DNA of 64,000 nucleotides from Symploca sp. SIO3C6. GTDB lineage: Bacteria > Cyanobacteriota > Cyanobacteriia > Cyanobacteriales > Coleofasciculaceae. Positions 1-9,382 of the stretch are shown here, piece by piece (the stretch's first letter is position 1; each line of letters begins with the position of its first letter). The notes under the pieces are model-generated. The model saw nothing but the letters and a program-made list of their open reading frames with translations, made no database searches and was not told the DNA's origin. The stretch is from assembly GCA_010692425.1 (NCBI GenBank), contig JAAHHJ010000008.1:20847-84846 (forward strand), given 5' to 3'. The position numbers and the translations under genes were made by a program.

Positions 1-16
1 CTTGTCCAAAAGTTGT

Positions 17-1792
17 CTAAGCTATTCCTAACCACCCACATAAGTTTTGCTTCTGAACCTCAGTGGGATTCTTAAGCTGTACAATTTTACAACGGCTAGG
101 TCGCGGTGGTGCTAGCGTTACTGCTAGTGTACACAGTTGATCATGGTGGAAGAGACTGACTTCGATGGTATCACCAGGGCTGTAATCTTTGAGGCGATCG
201 CTCAATTGCCCAGCCGCTACTCGCAAACCATCAATTGCTAGTAACTGATCACCAGCATCAACTCCTGCTAAGCCAGCAGGCGAACCAGCTTCCACAAACT
301 TGATCAACTCTTGACTATTATCTGTCTTGGTAATTATCCCTAAAAAGGGTATTGGTTCACCCTCCTCAACACCAATCAATTGTAAACCAAAAGGTTCTAG
401 ATATTCATTGAAGGGCAGTTCAGCTGTGCCATTGATATAATTGTCGAAAAAGTTGCTTAAATCACAACCGACAACTGACTCAATCACCCTTCGCAGCTGT
501 TTAGGAGTATAACCAATTTCCTCCTTGCCAAACTGCTGCCACATCTGGCGCATCACATCATCAAGCGATCGCTGATTCTGATAACGGGCGCGAATCAGTA
601 AATCCAGTAATAGCGAAACCATTTCTCCTTTCAAATAGTAGGAAATCTGGGAGTTATCGCTATTAGCATCCCGCCGATAAAGTTTAATCCAAGCATCAAA
701 ACTCGACTCGCTTAAGGATTGCACTTGGCGACCTGGTGTATTTTGAAATTTGCTAATCTCCTTACTCAAAGCCTCTAAAAAGGTCTTGGCATCGTAAATT
801 TTTGCTCTTAAGGGGATGAATAAATCGTAGTAGCTAGTTGTTCCCTCACAAAACCATAGAGAACTCGTATAATTTTCCCGTTCGTAATCGAATACCTCCA
901 GGGCTTTTGGTCGAATTCGTTTGACATTCCAGAGGTGGAAAAATTCGTGGGCCACCAACTGCAAGAAGCGGTTATAGTTATCCTGAGTTCTAAAATTGAA
1001 GCGGGGATAAATTAAGGAACAAGCATTCTTATGTTCAAGACCACCGAAGTTGTTAGCTGCTAGATGTAGCAGAAACAGATATTTTTCATAGGGCAAACCT
1101 CCATACAACTTAGCTTCCACTTCAATAATTTTCTTGATGTCATCAATAATGCGTTGGGGATTAGCATTACCCTTGCCCCAAATTGCTAGTTGATGAGGAA
1201 TACCAAGTACCTCAAACTCATATAGTTGCTGGCAACCAATTTCAAAGGGAGAGTCTACTAAGGTGTCAAAATCTGCTGCTAGAAAGCTATTACTTTTCCC
1301 TGGAATCCTTGGCAGAGGTGTTGTAATTCGCCATTCCTGATGGGGAGGAACAATTTTCACTTGAATTGGTTGTTGCTGGTGTCCCTCAATAAAAAAGAAC
1401 AGGGCCGCACCATTGAAGTAACCGTGAGTAGCATCCAGGTGATTAGTCCTTACTGTCAATTCATTAGCAAATACACAGTAATTTATTTCTATTTCAGAGG
1501 TATCTGCCGTCTCAATTTGCCAGTGATTTTTAGCCAGTTTACGCCATGGTAAAGGCTGTCGGTTTCCGCTAGCAGCACTGAAACCCTGCAGATGCTTGGT
1601 GTACTCCCGAACCAGGTAAGAACCAGGAGTCCATACGGGCATTTTCACATCTAGTATCGGTTGGTGCCAGTCTTTAACAAATAAAGTTACCTCAAATAGA
1701 TGCAATTGAGGCTTAGGCATTGCCACTTGGTAATGGATTGTCGGTCTTCTTTTGAGTAAGTTACTGGGGCGAATAGTTACTGTTGCAGTCAT
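17..1792 (-). CDS. M61 family metallopeptidase with PDZ domain
   Basis: Predicted zinc aminopeptidase of the M61 (glycyl aminopeptidase) family, 591 residues, complete. The zinc motif HEFFH is at residues 282-286 and is followed by LWNVKRIRP, as is typical of the family. A GGLEH motif lies near residue 250. The N-terminal third is the beta-rich M61 domain, and residues about 480-560 look like a PDZ domain (GSPAGLAGVDAGDQLLAIDG). No signal peptide is visible, so it is probably cytoplasmic. It is transcribed alone, away from the AT-rich gap to its right. The family assignment rests on the catalytic motif plus the PDZ order. The physiological substrate is unknown. Confidence 0.9.
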   Translation of the reverse strand: MTATVTIRPSNLLKRRPTIHYQVAMPKPQLHLFEVTLFVKDWHQPILDVKMPVWTPGSYLVREYTKHLQGFSAASGNRQPLPWRKLAKNHWQIETADTSEIEINYCVFANELTVRTNHLDATHGYFNGAALFFFIEGHQQQPIQVKIVPPHQEWRITTPLPRIPGKSNSFLAADFDTLVDSPFEIGCQQLYEFEVLGIPHQLAIWGKGNANPQRIIDDIKKIIEVEAKLYGGLPYEKYLFLLHLAANNFGGLEHKNACSLIYPRFNFRTQDNYNRFLQLVAHEFFHLWNVKRIRPKALEVFDYERENYTSSLWFCEGTTSYYDLFIPLRAKIYDAKTFLEALSKEISKFQNTPGRQVQSLSESSFDAWIKLYRRDANSDNSQISYYLKGEMVSLLLDLLIRARYQNQRSLDDVMRQMWQQFGKEEIGYTPKQLRRVIESVVGCDLSNFFDNYINGTAELPFNEYLEPFGLQLIGVEEGEPIPFLGIITKTDNSQELIKFVEAGSPAGLAGVDAGDQLLAIDGLRVAAGQLSDRLKDYSPGDTIEVSLFHHDQLCTLAVTLAPPRPSRCKIVQLKNPTEVQKQNLCGWLGIA

Positions 1793-2501
1793 ATAAAATA
1801 TAAACCCAGCGTCTTTAGACCTGGGAGAAAACTACAAAACTTGGGCAAAGGAAGAGAGTGAATTAATCTTTGAACGATAGGATCATAAAACCAAAAAACC
1901 TAGACCTTTTACGAAAATGTAAGAGATCGTAGGATAACATGCCAGCAACAGGGAACCGATTCAGCCAATTTATAACAATTATGCTGTGGGCTGTACTTGG
2001 CTGACTCCCAAAAGTTTTGGAATTGGCTGGAACAGGACAGGCAGAATGCAACCGACTTGCTAAAAGTACCTTTGGCAGCAGTGCATGATTTTCTGCAATA
2101 CCGCTTGTCTACAGACAGTATTAGTGTTTGAGCTGACTTTTGTATTAGTAGCATTAGCTAAACCTTTGCCACTGTCAAATTACCTACAACCAGATTTCTC
2201 AATTTATGATCTGTAGGTAAAAGCAATTAGTTGTTGCTCATAGTTCATGGCTCATGGCTCATGGCTCATGAAAGCTAAATGCCTTAAAATACCTGATTAA
2301 TCAATATTAGTAAGCTACTTGGATACTGCTTGGCTTAAGGAAACTCCGAGAAATAAATTATCCAATTTACTAGAGAAACACAACCTCAAGATTCATCTCC
2401 CCATCTCCCCATCTCCCCACCCCCCCATTTTCCCCTGCTCGACTAGATATTTTTTTATTTGGAAGTCCCCGAGTTTGTATCTAGAATGCTCTATTAAACC
2501 T
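1793..2501. other. Intergenic region with gene debris and STRRs
   Basis: No convincing intact gene in this 0.7 kb. It contains a possible decayed coding fragment at 1976-2131 (listed separately), tandem TCATGGC heptamers at about 2242-2270 and CCCCATCT octamers at about 2394-2434. Short open frames on both strands have neither good start sites nor recognisable products. Confidence 0.5.
1976..2131 (+). pseudogene. Possible decayed coding fragment (unknown protein)
   Basis: One plus-strand frame stays open for 51 codons between two stops. Its composition is protein-like (for example FWNWLEQDRQNATDLL, then VPLAAVHDFLQYRL). There is no usable start codon at its beginning. I do not recognise the protein. 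A longer minus-strand frame overlaps it, so the coding strand is uncertain. Confidence 0.25.
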
Positions 2502-3203
2502 CTAGCCCTTAGTGCCTAAACGCACCCCACTAGCTAGATGAGTCAGCTGCTGAGTATTGATTAGGCAGATAGTCTGAGCTTGACAATTAGTTTTGATCCA
2601 GCCTTTACTATCAAGTTTTTCCATAATTTTGATTGTATCTTCAACACCAATATCAGTGACATTTGCCAAATCTTGATAAGGGATATTAAATATTTCGGTG
2701 CCTTGTTGAGTAGATTGACCGTAGTTCTGTGCTAGGCTGAGCAGCGTATTCGCTAATTTGACGGCTGGTGGCTGGTGGCGTTCTTGAAAGCGAACATTAG
2801 TCTGGCGTAATCTTTGCACCATTAGCTGTAACATACGGTGGTGCAACTGGGAATCTTGGAATAAGGTTTGAATGAAGTGCTGTGCCGAAATACTGAATAA
2901 GTAAACTGTAGATAGAGCAACAACATCAGTTGAACGGGGAGATTCATCTAGAATTGCCATCTCGCCAAAAAAATCTCCCTGACTCAAAATTGCTAGAGTA
3001 ATAGTACTTTCACCAGATAGGCGTCGAACTTTGACCCAGCCGGAGACAATAAAGTAAACTGCATTGCCCCAGGCATCTTCCATTAAAACAGCTCTACCGG
3101 CAGGATACTCGTGCTTTACGGCAACAGACAGCAGCCATTCTAATGTTTCTAGGTTGGTGGTGTTAAACAGTGGGAAAAGCTTGCTAAAAGCTTTGGTCTG
3201 CAT
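2502..3203 (-). CDS. Crp/Fnr family transcriptional regulator
   Basis: A 233-residue cyclic-nucleotide-binding-type regulator. Residues about 15-130 form the jelly-roll effector domain, with the GDFFGEMAILDESPRSTDV segment matching the phosphate-binding cassette (GE...R..). Residues about 150-215 form a winged-helix DNA-binding domain typical of Crp/Fnr proteins. In cyanobacteria this family includes cAMP receptors and NtcA. The recognition helix here is not NtcA-like, so I give no gene symbol. It is separated from pdxH by about 140 bp and shares its direction. The effector could be cAMP or nothing at all. Confidence 0.85.
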   Translation of the reverse strand: MQTKAFSKLFPLFNTTNLETLEWLLSVAVKHEYPAGRAVLMEDAWGNAVYFIVSGWVKVRRLSGESTITLAILSQGDFFGEMAILDESPRSTDVVALSTVYLFSISAQHFIQTLFQDSQLHHRMLQLMVQRLRQTNVRFQERHQPPAVKLANTLLSLAQNYGQSTQQGTEIFNIPYQDLANVTDIGVEDTIKIMEKLDSKGWIKTNCQAQTICLINTQQLTHLASGVRLGTKG

Positions 3204-3344
3204 GAAAGGTGTTTAAGGTTGTAAGGATGCACATTGGCAAGAGTTAAGAACCAGTGTAACGCTGTCGGAGCTTACTCGCATCGGTTCAAGCAAATTTAAT
3301 CAGGAGTTATAGGAGTTGCACAGAACACCCCGATCACGAGAATA

Positions 3345-3989
3345 TCAAGGACACAGGCGTTGAATATCCCAGCTTCCGTCGCCAAGGCGTCGATAAAGTA
3401 ACCTATCGTGTAATCTACTCGCACGCCCCTGCCAAAATTCAATCTCTTCTGGAATAACTCGAAAACCACCCCAGTGAGGAGGGCGGGGAATCTCCTGATT
3501 ATTGTACTTGTCCTTGAGCTGTTGTAATTTTTGATCTAGAACTTCGCGACTAGGGATGACTTGGCTTTGATGGGAAGCCCAAGCAGCTATCTGAGAAGCT
3601 TTCGGGCGGCTTTGAAAATAAACATCGGACTCAGTAGGTGAAACCTGCTCAACCTGCCCAGTAATGCGAACCTGTCTTTCTAACTGGGCCCACCAAAAAG
3701 TAAGTGCAGCCCACGGATTCTTTTGCAAATGCTGCCCTTTGCGACTTTCGTAGTTAGTATAGAAGACGAAGCCTCGCTCGTCGTAATCTTTGAGCAGTAC
3801 CATCCGGGCAAAAGGCTTGCCCTCCGGCGTCGCAGTAGCAATTGTCATCGCATTTGGTTCTGGCAGCTTGGCAGCCAAAGCTTGCTCAAACCAGGTTTGG
3901 AATTGCTCGAAAGGATTGGGGTGTACATCCTTTTCGCTCAGCCCATTGAGGGTGTAATCTCTACGTAAATCTGCTACGTTTGTATCCAT
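3345..3989 (-). CDS. pdxH: Pyridoxamine 5'-phosphate oxidase
   Basis: FMN-dependent oxidase that converts pyridoxine or pyridoxamine 5'-phosphate to pyridoxal phosphate, the last step of the PLP salvage pathway. The 214 residues are full length for the family. Visible signatures are the FMN-binding stretch RMVLLKDYDERGFVFYTNY, the substrate loop RASRLHDR near the C-terminus and the terminal W-x-I-x-RLCP motif. Cytoplasmic. A single gene, possibly followed by the Crp-like regulator in the same direction. Confidence 0.95.
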   Translation of the reverse strand: MDTNVADLRRDYTLNGLSEKDVHPNPFEQFQTWFEQALAAKLPEPNAMTIATATPEGKPFARMVLLKDYDERGFVFYTNYESRKGQHLQKNPWAALTFWWAQLERQVRITGQVEQVSPTESDVYFQSRPKASQIAAWASHQSQVIPSREVLDQKLQQLKDKYNNQEIPRPPHWGGFRVIPEEIEFWQGRASRLHDRLLYRRLGDGSWDIQRLCP

Positions 3990-4100
3990 TTTGATTGTGC
4001 CTACCTTATTGTTGAAATTTGGTCTGAACTATACTATCTCCACTACTTATTTACAATCTAGTAAAATTGACAAAAAATTGCCAAGTAAAGGATTGAGTTA

Positions 4101-4463
4101 ATGCGACAGATTAATTTTATTATTATTTTTGCTGTATGTTTGGCACTAGTTCTGTTTAGCTTGGAAAATACTGAGCCTGCCTCTATTAAAATTTTCCATG
4201 GATTTCAGGTTAAGGCTCCCCTTGCCATTGAACTACTTTTAGCAATGTGGTTAGGTGCAGTTCTTGCCTGGTTATTCAGCCTCTGGACGCAGTTACTCAA
4301 ACAGCTAGAGTCTCGCGAAAACCTTCGCCAAATGCGCTCCCAGGAACAACTCATTCAAGAATTAAAGCAAGAGGTTGACAAAAGCAAAACTAAGCTCGAA
4401 CAACAACAACAGCCTTTACTCTCACCATCTGAATCATTGCCAGAAGGCGCAACAACTGAGTAA
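4101..4463 (+). CDS. LapA-domain (DUF1049) membrane protein
   Basis: A 120-residue small membrane protein. It has two hydrophobic segments (about residues 4-20 and 40-62) followed by a charged coiled-coil tail rich in E, Q and K. This is the lipopolysaccharide-assembly-protein-A (LapA/DUF1049) layout. The conserved SLENTEPASIKIF stretch between the two membrane segments fits the family. The function in cyanobacteria is unproven. It lies divergent from pdxH and 144 bp ahead of scpA. Confidence 0.8.
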   Translation: MRQINFIIIFAVCLALVLFSLENTEPASIKIFHGFQVKAPLAIELLLAMWLGAVLAWLFSLWTQLLKQLESRENLRQMRSQEQLIQELKQEVDKSKTKLEQQQQPLLSPSESLPEGATTE

Positions 4464-4607
4464 ATTTATCTGCAATTCAAGCCGTCATTATTAACTTAAA
4501 AACTGCTATAAATGATGGGATTAATGGGTTACAAGATTTAGTAATTAGGCTGAGGTTATTTCTTCTAGACTGGCATTTGACAACCTAAGTCTCCCAGACA
4601 ACATTTA

Positions 4608-5408
4608 ATGACACAAACACCCGCTAATGAAGCGATCGCTCTTCTCATTGACCTAGCACAGCGAGGGGAAATTAACCCTTGGGATGTTCAGGTAATTGAG
4701 GTAATTGACCGCTATTTAAGTGAACTGGCACTAGGGAATAAAACAGAATCAGGAAGCATTGAAACTGACTTATCTCAGTCAGGTCAAGCTTTTCTATGGG
4801 CTTCAATGCTAGTTTTACTCAAAGCAGATACTTTAGGGAGTCTAGAGGAACCAGAAGAGCTAGAAATAGCTGAGGTTCCACAGGAGCTAGATAGTATCAC
4901 AGAACCTAGATTATCATTACATTTAGAGCGTCATCTACGTCGCCGCCAAGCAGCACCTCCGCCCAAGAGGCGCCCTGTCACCCTTGGCGAGCTTATAGAG
5001 CAGTTGCAGCAGATGGCAGCTCAACTGGGAGAAGCCCCATCTGCTAAAAACTCGAGGCAGCGCCGCTCTATGTCTCGCACTCAGGCAGCCAAAGTGATTG
5101 CCCACTTGGCTCATGATGAAAATCTCACAGAAACAGCAGCCCGTCTAGAAGCATTTCTCTGTCATAATTGGCAAGAAATTTCTGCAGGAAAAGATTGGCT
5201 GAATTTAGATCAGCTGTTAGAGTGGTGGACGATATCAACAGCAAAATCAGATCCAGTTGATCTCGATGGCGCTGCTGATCACGAAAAACCGCCAACACAT
5301 GACCGAGTTGGTGTCTTCTGGGCACTACTGCTGTTGTCGGCTCAGTCTAAGGTTGAGTTGTACCAAGAAGAGTTCTACCAAGACCTAAAAATCCGTACAC
5401 TGGAGTGA
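4608..5408 (+). CDS. scpA: Segregation and condensation protein A
   Basis: ScpA kleisin subunit of the SMC-ScpAB condensin, which links the SMC heads and helps chromosome segregation. It has 266 residues. The N-terminal ScpA signature is clear: LLIDLAQRGEINPWDVQV, then a helix ending FLWASMLVLLKAD. The acidic linker and the RRRQAAPPPKRRPVTL stretch are typical of cyanobacterial members. A HIP1 octamer (GCGATCGC) lies within its first codons. ScpB is not in this window. Confidence 0.93.
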   Translation: MTQTPANEAIALLIDLAQRGEINPWDVQVIEVIDRYLSELALGNKTESGSIETDLSQSGQAFLWASMLVLLKADTLGSLEEPEELEIAEVPQELDSITEPRLSLHLERHLRRRQAAPPPKRRPVTLGELIEQLQQMAAQLGEAPSAKNSRQRRSMSRTQAAKVIAHLAHDENLTETAARLEAFLCHNWQEISAGKDWLNLDQLLEWWTISTAKSDPVDLDGAADHEKPPTHDRVGVFWALLLLSAQSKVELYQEEFYQDLKIRTLE

Positions 5409-5660
5409 AAAATAAGGGGTGCTGGGTTCAGGTGTTGACGCTCGGGTAAACTTTACTTTCAAGGAGAGCCTCTTCTCCATTGGTGTTAACCGTTGCGGTA
5501 GTCTTAACTCTTAAGAGCTTTCAGCTACAAGGTATTTTGACTACCACTAGCTCGAGTGTAAATAACTCTTAATGAGGAAATTAGACTCCAAATGCGATTG
5601 CTGGGATCTCACAGATGAGAGCTTGGTAAAAAAGTTAAAGTTGTAGTTAAAGTGGATTGA

Positions 5661-5957
5661 GTGATTTCTAAAGAGGCGATTTGCCGACTTTTTATTTGCC
5701 TAGTGACTTTGTTGCTAGTTCCGCTTACTCTGCCTAAGAGCTCATCTCCAGCGGAAAATTTTCAGAGTCGCTCAATAAAAGTCAGTTTCTTGCCAAAATT
5801 GAGTCAAAATATCTTTAATTTATTCATCTTGTTGCCTGATCCCAATAATTTTTCCAAGTACACAGTATGTAAGTCTGGTAGATTCTACTCCGACGCCTCG
5901 GCGACGAAATGGTTACAATCAGACAAAATTACTCACTCACAACAATCTGTTGCCTAG
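5661..5957 (+). CDS. Hypothetical small protein, doubtful
   Basis: A 98-codon frame starting with GTG, just upstream of the pyrophosphorylase gene. The N-terminus has a hydrophobic stretch (LFICLVTLLLVPLTL) resembling a signal peptide. The remainder has no recognisable motif. There is no clear ribosome binding site, and the frame ends 18 bp before the next gene. It may be a small exported peptide or a chance frame in the leader of the next gene. Confidence 0.25.
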   Translation: MISKEAICRLFICLVTLLLVPLTLPKSSSPAENFQSRSIKVSFLPKLSQNIFNLFILLPDPNNFSKYTVCKSGRFYSDASATKWLQSDKITHSQQSVA

Positions 5958-5975
5958 CTTGAGGAACCAAAGTAT

Positions 5976-7139
5976 ATGAAAGCAATGATTCTGGCGGCTG
6001 GTAAAGGAACCCGTGTTCGCCCTATAACCTACACCATTCCCAAACCATTGATCCCCATCCTGCAAAAACCAGTGATGGAATTTCTGCTAGAACTACTAAG
6101 ACAGCATGGTTTTGATGAAATTGTTGTCAATGTCAGTCACCTTGCCAACGAAATTGAAGGCTATTTCCGTGATGGTCAAAAATTCGGCGTTCAAATTGCC
6201 TATTCGTTTGAAGGTCGTATTGTTGATGGTCAATTAGTTGGTGAGGCGCTGGGATCTGCCGGTGGAATGCGCAAAATCCAAGACTTTTATCCTTTTTTTG
6301 ACGACACCTTTGTAGTCCTCTGTGGCGATGCTCTGATTGACCTAGACTTGTCAGAAGCTGTGAAGTGGCACAAAGAAAAGGGAGCCATTGCCACAATTGT
6401 TGCTAAACCAGTGCCACGAGAGCAAGTTCCTAGCTATGGCGTCGTCGTCACTGACGAAACAGGTAGAGTTAAAAGTTTTCAGGAAAAACCCTCGGTTGAA
6501 GAAGCACTAAGTACTAATATCAACACAGGCATTTATATCTTTGAGCCAGAGGTATTGGATTATATACCCTCTGGTCAAGAATATGATATCGGTAGTGAAC
6601 TCTTTCCTAAGCTCGTGGAAATCGGTGCGCCTTTTTATGCAACCTCAATGGATTTCCAATGGGTTGACATTGGTAAAGTGCCAGACTACTGGCGAGCAGT
6701 GCGAGGTGTCTTGCAGGGAGACATCAAGAATGTATCAATTCCAGGTCAACAAGTTGCTCCAGGGATCTATACTGGCTTGAATGTATCAGTAAATTGGGAC
6801 AAGGTGGATATTACTGGCCCAGTTTATATTGGCGGTATGACTCATATTGAAGATGGAGCAAAGATTGTTGGTCCGACGATGATTGGTCCCAATTGTTGGA
6901 TTTGTCGTGGAGCAACTGTTGAAAATAGCGTTATCTTTGAGTATTCCCGTTTGGGAGCGGGAGTGCGATTGGTTGATAAACTAGTGTTTGGACGCTACTG
7001 CGTTGATAAGACTGGTGCTACCATTGACGTTCAAGCAGCTGCCCTCGATTGGCTAATTACCGACACCCGCAGAAGTTTGCCATCTCACGAACCGGCAGAA
7101 AGGCAGGCAATTGCAGAGCTGCTCGGCAGTGAGACTTAG
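5976..7139 (+). CDS. NDP-sugar pyrophosphorylase (mannose-1-P guanylyltransferase type)
   Basis: Sugar-1-phosphate nucleotidyltransferase of 387 residues. The N-terminus carries the nucleotide-binding signature AAGKGTRVRPITYTIPKPL. The catalytic core includes LCGDALIDLDL and the FQEKP motif. Residues about 255-345 are a left-handed beta-helix-like segment with hexapeptide periodicity (GPVYIGGMTHIEDGAKIVG). Such proteins make GDP-mannose or related activated sugars for exopolysaccharide or glycan synthesis. The exact nucleotide and sugar cannot be read from the sequence. It starts at ATG 5976 with GAGGA upstream and converges on speA. Confidence 0.88.
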   Translation: MKAMILAAGKGTRVRPITYTIPKPLIPILQKPVMEFLLELLRQHGFDEIVVNVSHLANEIEGYFRDGQKFGVQIAYSFEGRIVDGQLVGEALGSAGGMRKIQDFYPFFDDTFVVLCGDALIDLDLSEAVKWHKEKGAIATIVAKPVPREQVPSYGVVVTDETGRVKSFQEKPSVEEALSTNINTGIYIFEPEVLDYIPSGQEYDIGSELFPKLVEIGAPFYATSMDFQWVDIGKVPDYWRAVRGVLQGDIKNVSIPGQQVAPGIYTGLNVSVNWDKVDITGPVYIGGMTHIEDGAKIVGPTMIGPNCWICRGATVENSVIFEYSRLGAGVRLVDKLVFGRYCVDKTGATIDVQAAALDWLITDTRRSLPSHEPAERQAIAELLGSET

Positions 7140-7219
7140 TTTTGGTATGAAATTTGAAGGTTGGTAGATTATCGACTCTCACCTGCTTGCTGTAGGCTGA
7201 GTTAGAATTTCAAACTCAA

Positions 7220-9382
7220 TTAATCTGCTAACTTTCCACTCAAGTAAGTGTAGCTGTCCAGACTCTTCTCATAGTTTTGCAGAAGCAGTTGAGATTGTGC
7301 AAGAGTGATTTGCTCCTCTTGCAGGGCTTGCTCTGCGCGGCGGCGAATATTTTCTACCAAGTCCTCGGCATCATACTGAACGTAACTGAGGACTTCGGCC
7401 GCCGTGTCTCCCTTGACAACCTTTTCAATTTCATAGCCTCTGGGCGTTAATCGGATATGGACGGCATTGATCTCACCAAACAGATTGTGTAAATTGCCCA
7501 TAATCTCTTGGTAGGCACCGCCAAGGAAAAGACCTAAATAATAGGGTTGTTTCGATTTTGGATTTTGACTGGTCTCTAGGTTTCCCCTGGGAAATGGGGA
7601 TTTTTGCTCACAACAGTTGATGATACCAGAACCATTACTCCCTAGTTCCGATTTTGGCAGGTTTTCCACAACTTCCCGCAGAGGATGCAATTCTAGCACT
7701 GATTTGACATCCCGCAGATCGATAAATTGGTCCACCTTACCATCACTATCGCAAGTAAGATCAGCTAGTATGCCCCTACGGGTTGGTTCTTCATCCAGTC
7801 GGTGGATAGGCATAATCGGAAATAACTGGTTAATTGCCCAGGCGTCAGGCACAGATTGGAATACAGAAAGGTTAACGTAATAAATTGATGCCATGATTTT
7901 TTCGAGATCTTCCAAGTCGTCAGGGACATAGTCCTGAGTCTTGGTAATTTCGAGAATTTTCTGGCAGCATGCCCAATAGAGTCGTTCGGCTTGAGCACGT
8001 TCAGTGATACTGAGGTAGCCAAGACTAAAGAGACTTTTGGCTTCTTGATTAAACTGAATGGCGTCGTGATATGCTTCCTGGTAATTATCAACGCTGATTG
8101 TATCGTAAATCTCCCCAAGGTTACGGAGAATTAGATGCTCTGTTTCCTGCACTGGCACAACTGTTTCCGAAGGGATGTCACTGGTACTTAGTACGTTGAA
8201 AATCAGCACCGACTGATGGGAAGCAATTGCCCTACCACTCTCACTAATCAGCACTGGTGCTGGTATTTTACGCGCCACGCAGGCATCTTTAACAGCAGCA
8301 ACTATATCATTGGCATAGTTCTGCATATTGTAGTTTTTTGAAGCGTGGAAGTTAGTTTTGGAGCCATCATAATCTATGGCTAAACCACCCCCGACATCAA
8401 GATAGTGCATTTCGGCACCTAAAGCAAAAAGCTCAACATAAATTTGACTGGCTTCTCGGATCGCATCTTTAATTGCACTGATGGCGGAGATTTGAGAGCC
8501 AATGTGAAAATGCAATAACTGTAGGTAACTCAGGTGTCCGGCATCTCGTAACTGTTCAACGCAGGTAAGTATTTCCGCAATAGTTAGACCAAATTTAGCG
8601 CGATCGCCTGTGGATTGACCCCAACGACCAGTACCTGGTGTACTCAGCTTTGCCCTTAAACCGATTATCGGCTCAATCTCCAGAGCCTGCGCTGCCCTCA
8701 TTACCAACTGTACTTCTTCCACCTGTTCAATGACAATTACTGGTTTTTGTCCTAAGCGCTTGGCTAGCAATGCCGTTTCAATGTATTCTCTGTCTTTGTA
8801 ACCATTGCAAATTAGTAGGGCATCTGGCGTCTTTAAGGTTGCCAGGGCAATCATTAATTCAGGTTTAGAACCAACCTCCAAACCAAATTGATAGGGTTGA
8901 CCAAACTGCACAAGATCCTCAACTAGATGTCGATGCTGATTACACTTAATCGGAAACACTCCTAGGTAAGTACCGGGGTACTTGTAGCGAACGATCGCTT
9001 TGGCAAAACAAGCATGTAACCGTTCGATGCGGTCTGCTAAGATATCAGAAAAGCGAATTAAAAGTGGTAATCCTAGATTGCGCTGTTTGAGGGCTATAAC
9101 TAGTTCCAATAAATCTAGTGAGCCGCCGCGATCGCCTTTGGGAGAAACTGTGACGTGACCAGCAGCATTTATTGAAAAGTATGGTTCTCCCCAGCCCTCA
9201 ATTCGATAAAGCTTCTCACTATCCTCAATTGTCCAGGATTTGGATACCTCTGCAAACTGTTCCTGTTTTTCTGCAAGTGGTGCCTGGTATTGCTTTTCGT
9301 CTTGATTGTGATTGCTGATCCCGATTTTCGGCGTTAGCTCTACTCCCATTTTTCCCCTTTCCATTACTGCGTGCGCTGTCAC
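7220..9382 (-). CDS. speA: Biosynthetic arginine decarboxylase
   Basis: PLP-dependent decarboxylase that converts arginine to agmatine, the entry to polyamine synthesis. The 720 residues are near the usual SpeA length. The PLP lysine is in GVFPIKCNQHRH (Lys146). Other hallmarks are the HFHIGSQI and LDVGGGLAIDYDGS motifs and the YYLGLFLGGAYQEIMGN block. The segment just before that block (about residues 590-620) is a low-complexity, poorly conserved stretch (SPFPRGNLETSQNPKSKQ), longer than a minimal loop would need. Transcribed alone and convergent with the pyrophosphorylase gene. Confidence 0.95.
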   Translation of the reverse strand: MTAHAVMERGKMGVELTPKIGISNHNQDEKQYQAPLAEKQEQFAEVSKSWTIEDSEKLYRIEGWGEPYFSINAAGHVTVSPKGDRGGSLDLLELVIALKQRNLGLPLLIRFSDILADRIERLHACFAKAIVRYKYPGTYLGVFPIKCNQHRHLVEDLVQFGQPYQFGLEVGSKPELMIALATLKTPDALLICNGYKDREYIETALLAKRLGQKPVIVIEQVEEVQLVMRAAQALEIEPIIGLRAKLSTPGTGRWGQSTGDRAKFGLTIAEILTCVEQLRDAGHLSYLQLLHFHIGSQISAISAIKDAIREASQIYVELFALGAEMHYLDVGGGLAIDYDGSKTNFHASKNYNMQNYANDIVAAVKDACVARKIPAPVLISESGRAIASHQSVLIFNVLSTSDIPSETVVPVQETEHLILRNLGEIYDTISVDNYQEAYHDAIQFNQEAKSLFSLGYLSITERAQAERLYWACCQKILEITKTQDYVPDDLEDLEKIMASIYYVNLSVFQSVPDAWAINQLFPIMPIHRLDEEPTRRGILADLTCDSDGKVDQFIDLRDVKSVLELHPLREVVENLPKSELGSNGSGIINCCEQKSPFPRGNLETSQNPKSKQPYYLGLFLGGAYQEIMGNLHNLFGEINAVHIRLTPRGYEIEKVVKGDTAAEVLSYVQYDAEDLVENIRRRAEQALQEEQITLAQSQLLLQNYEKSLDSYTYLSGKLAD

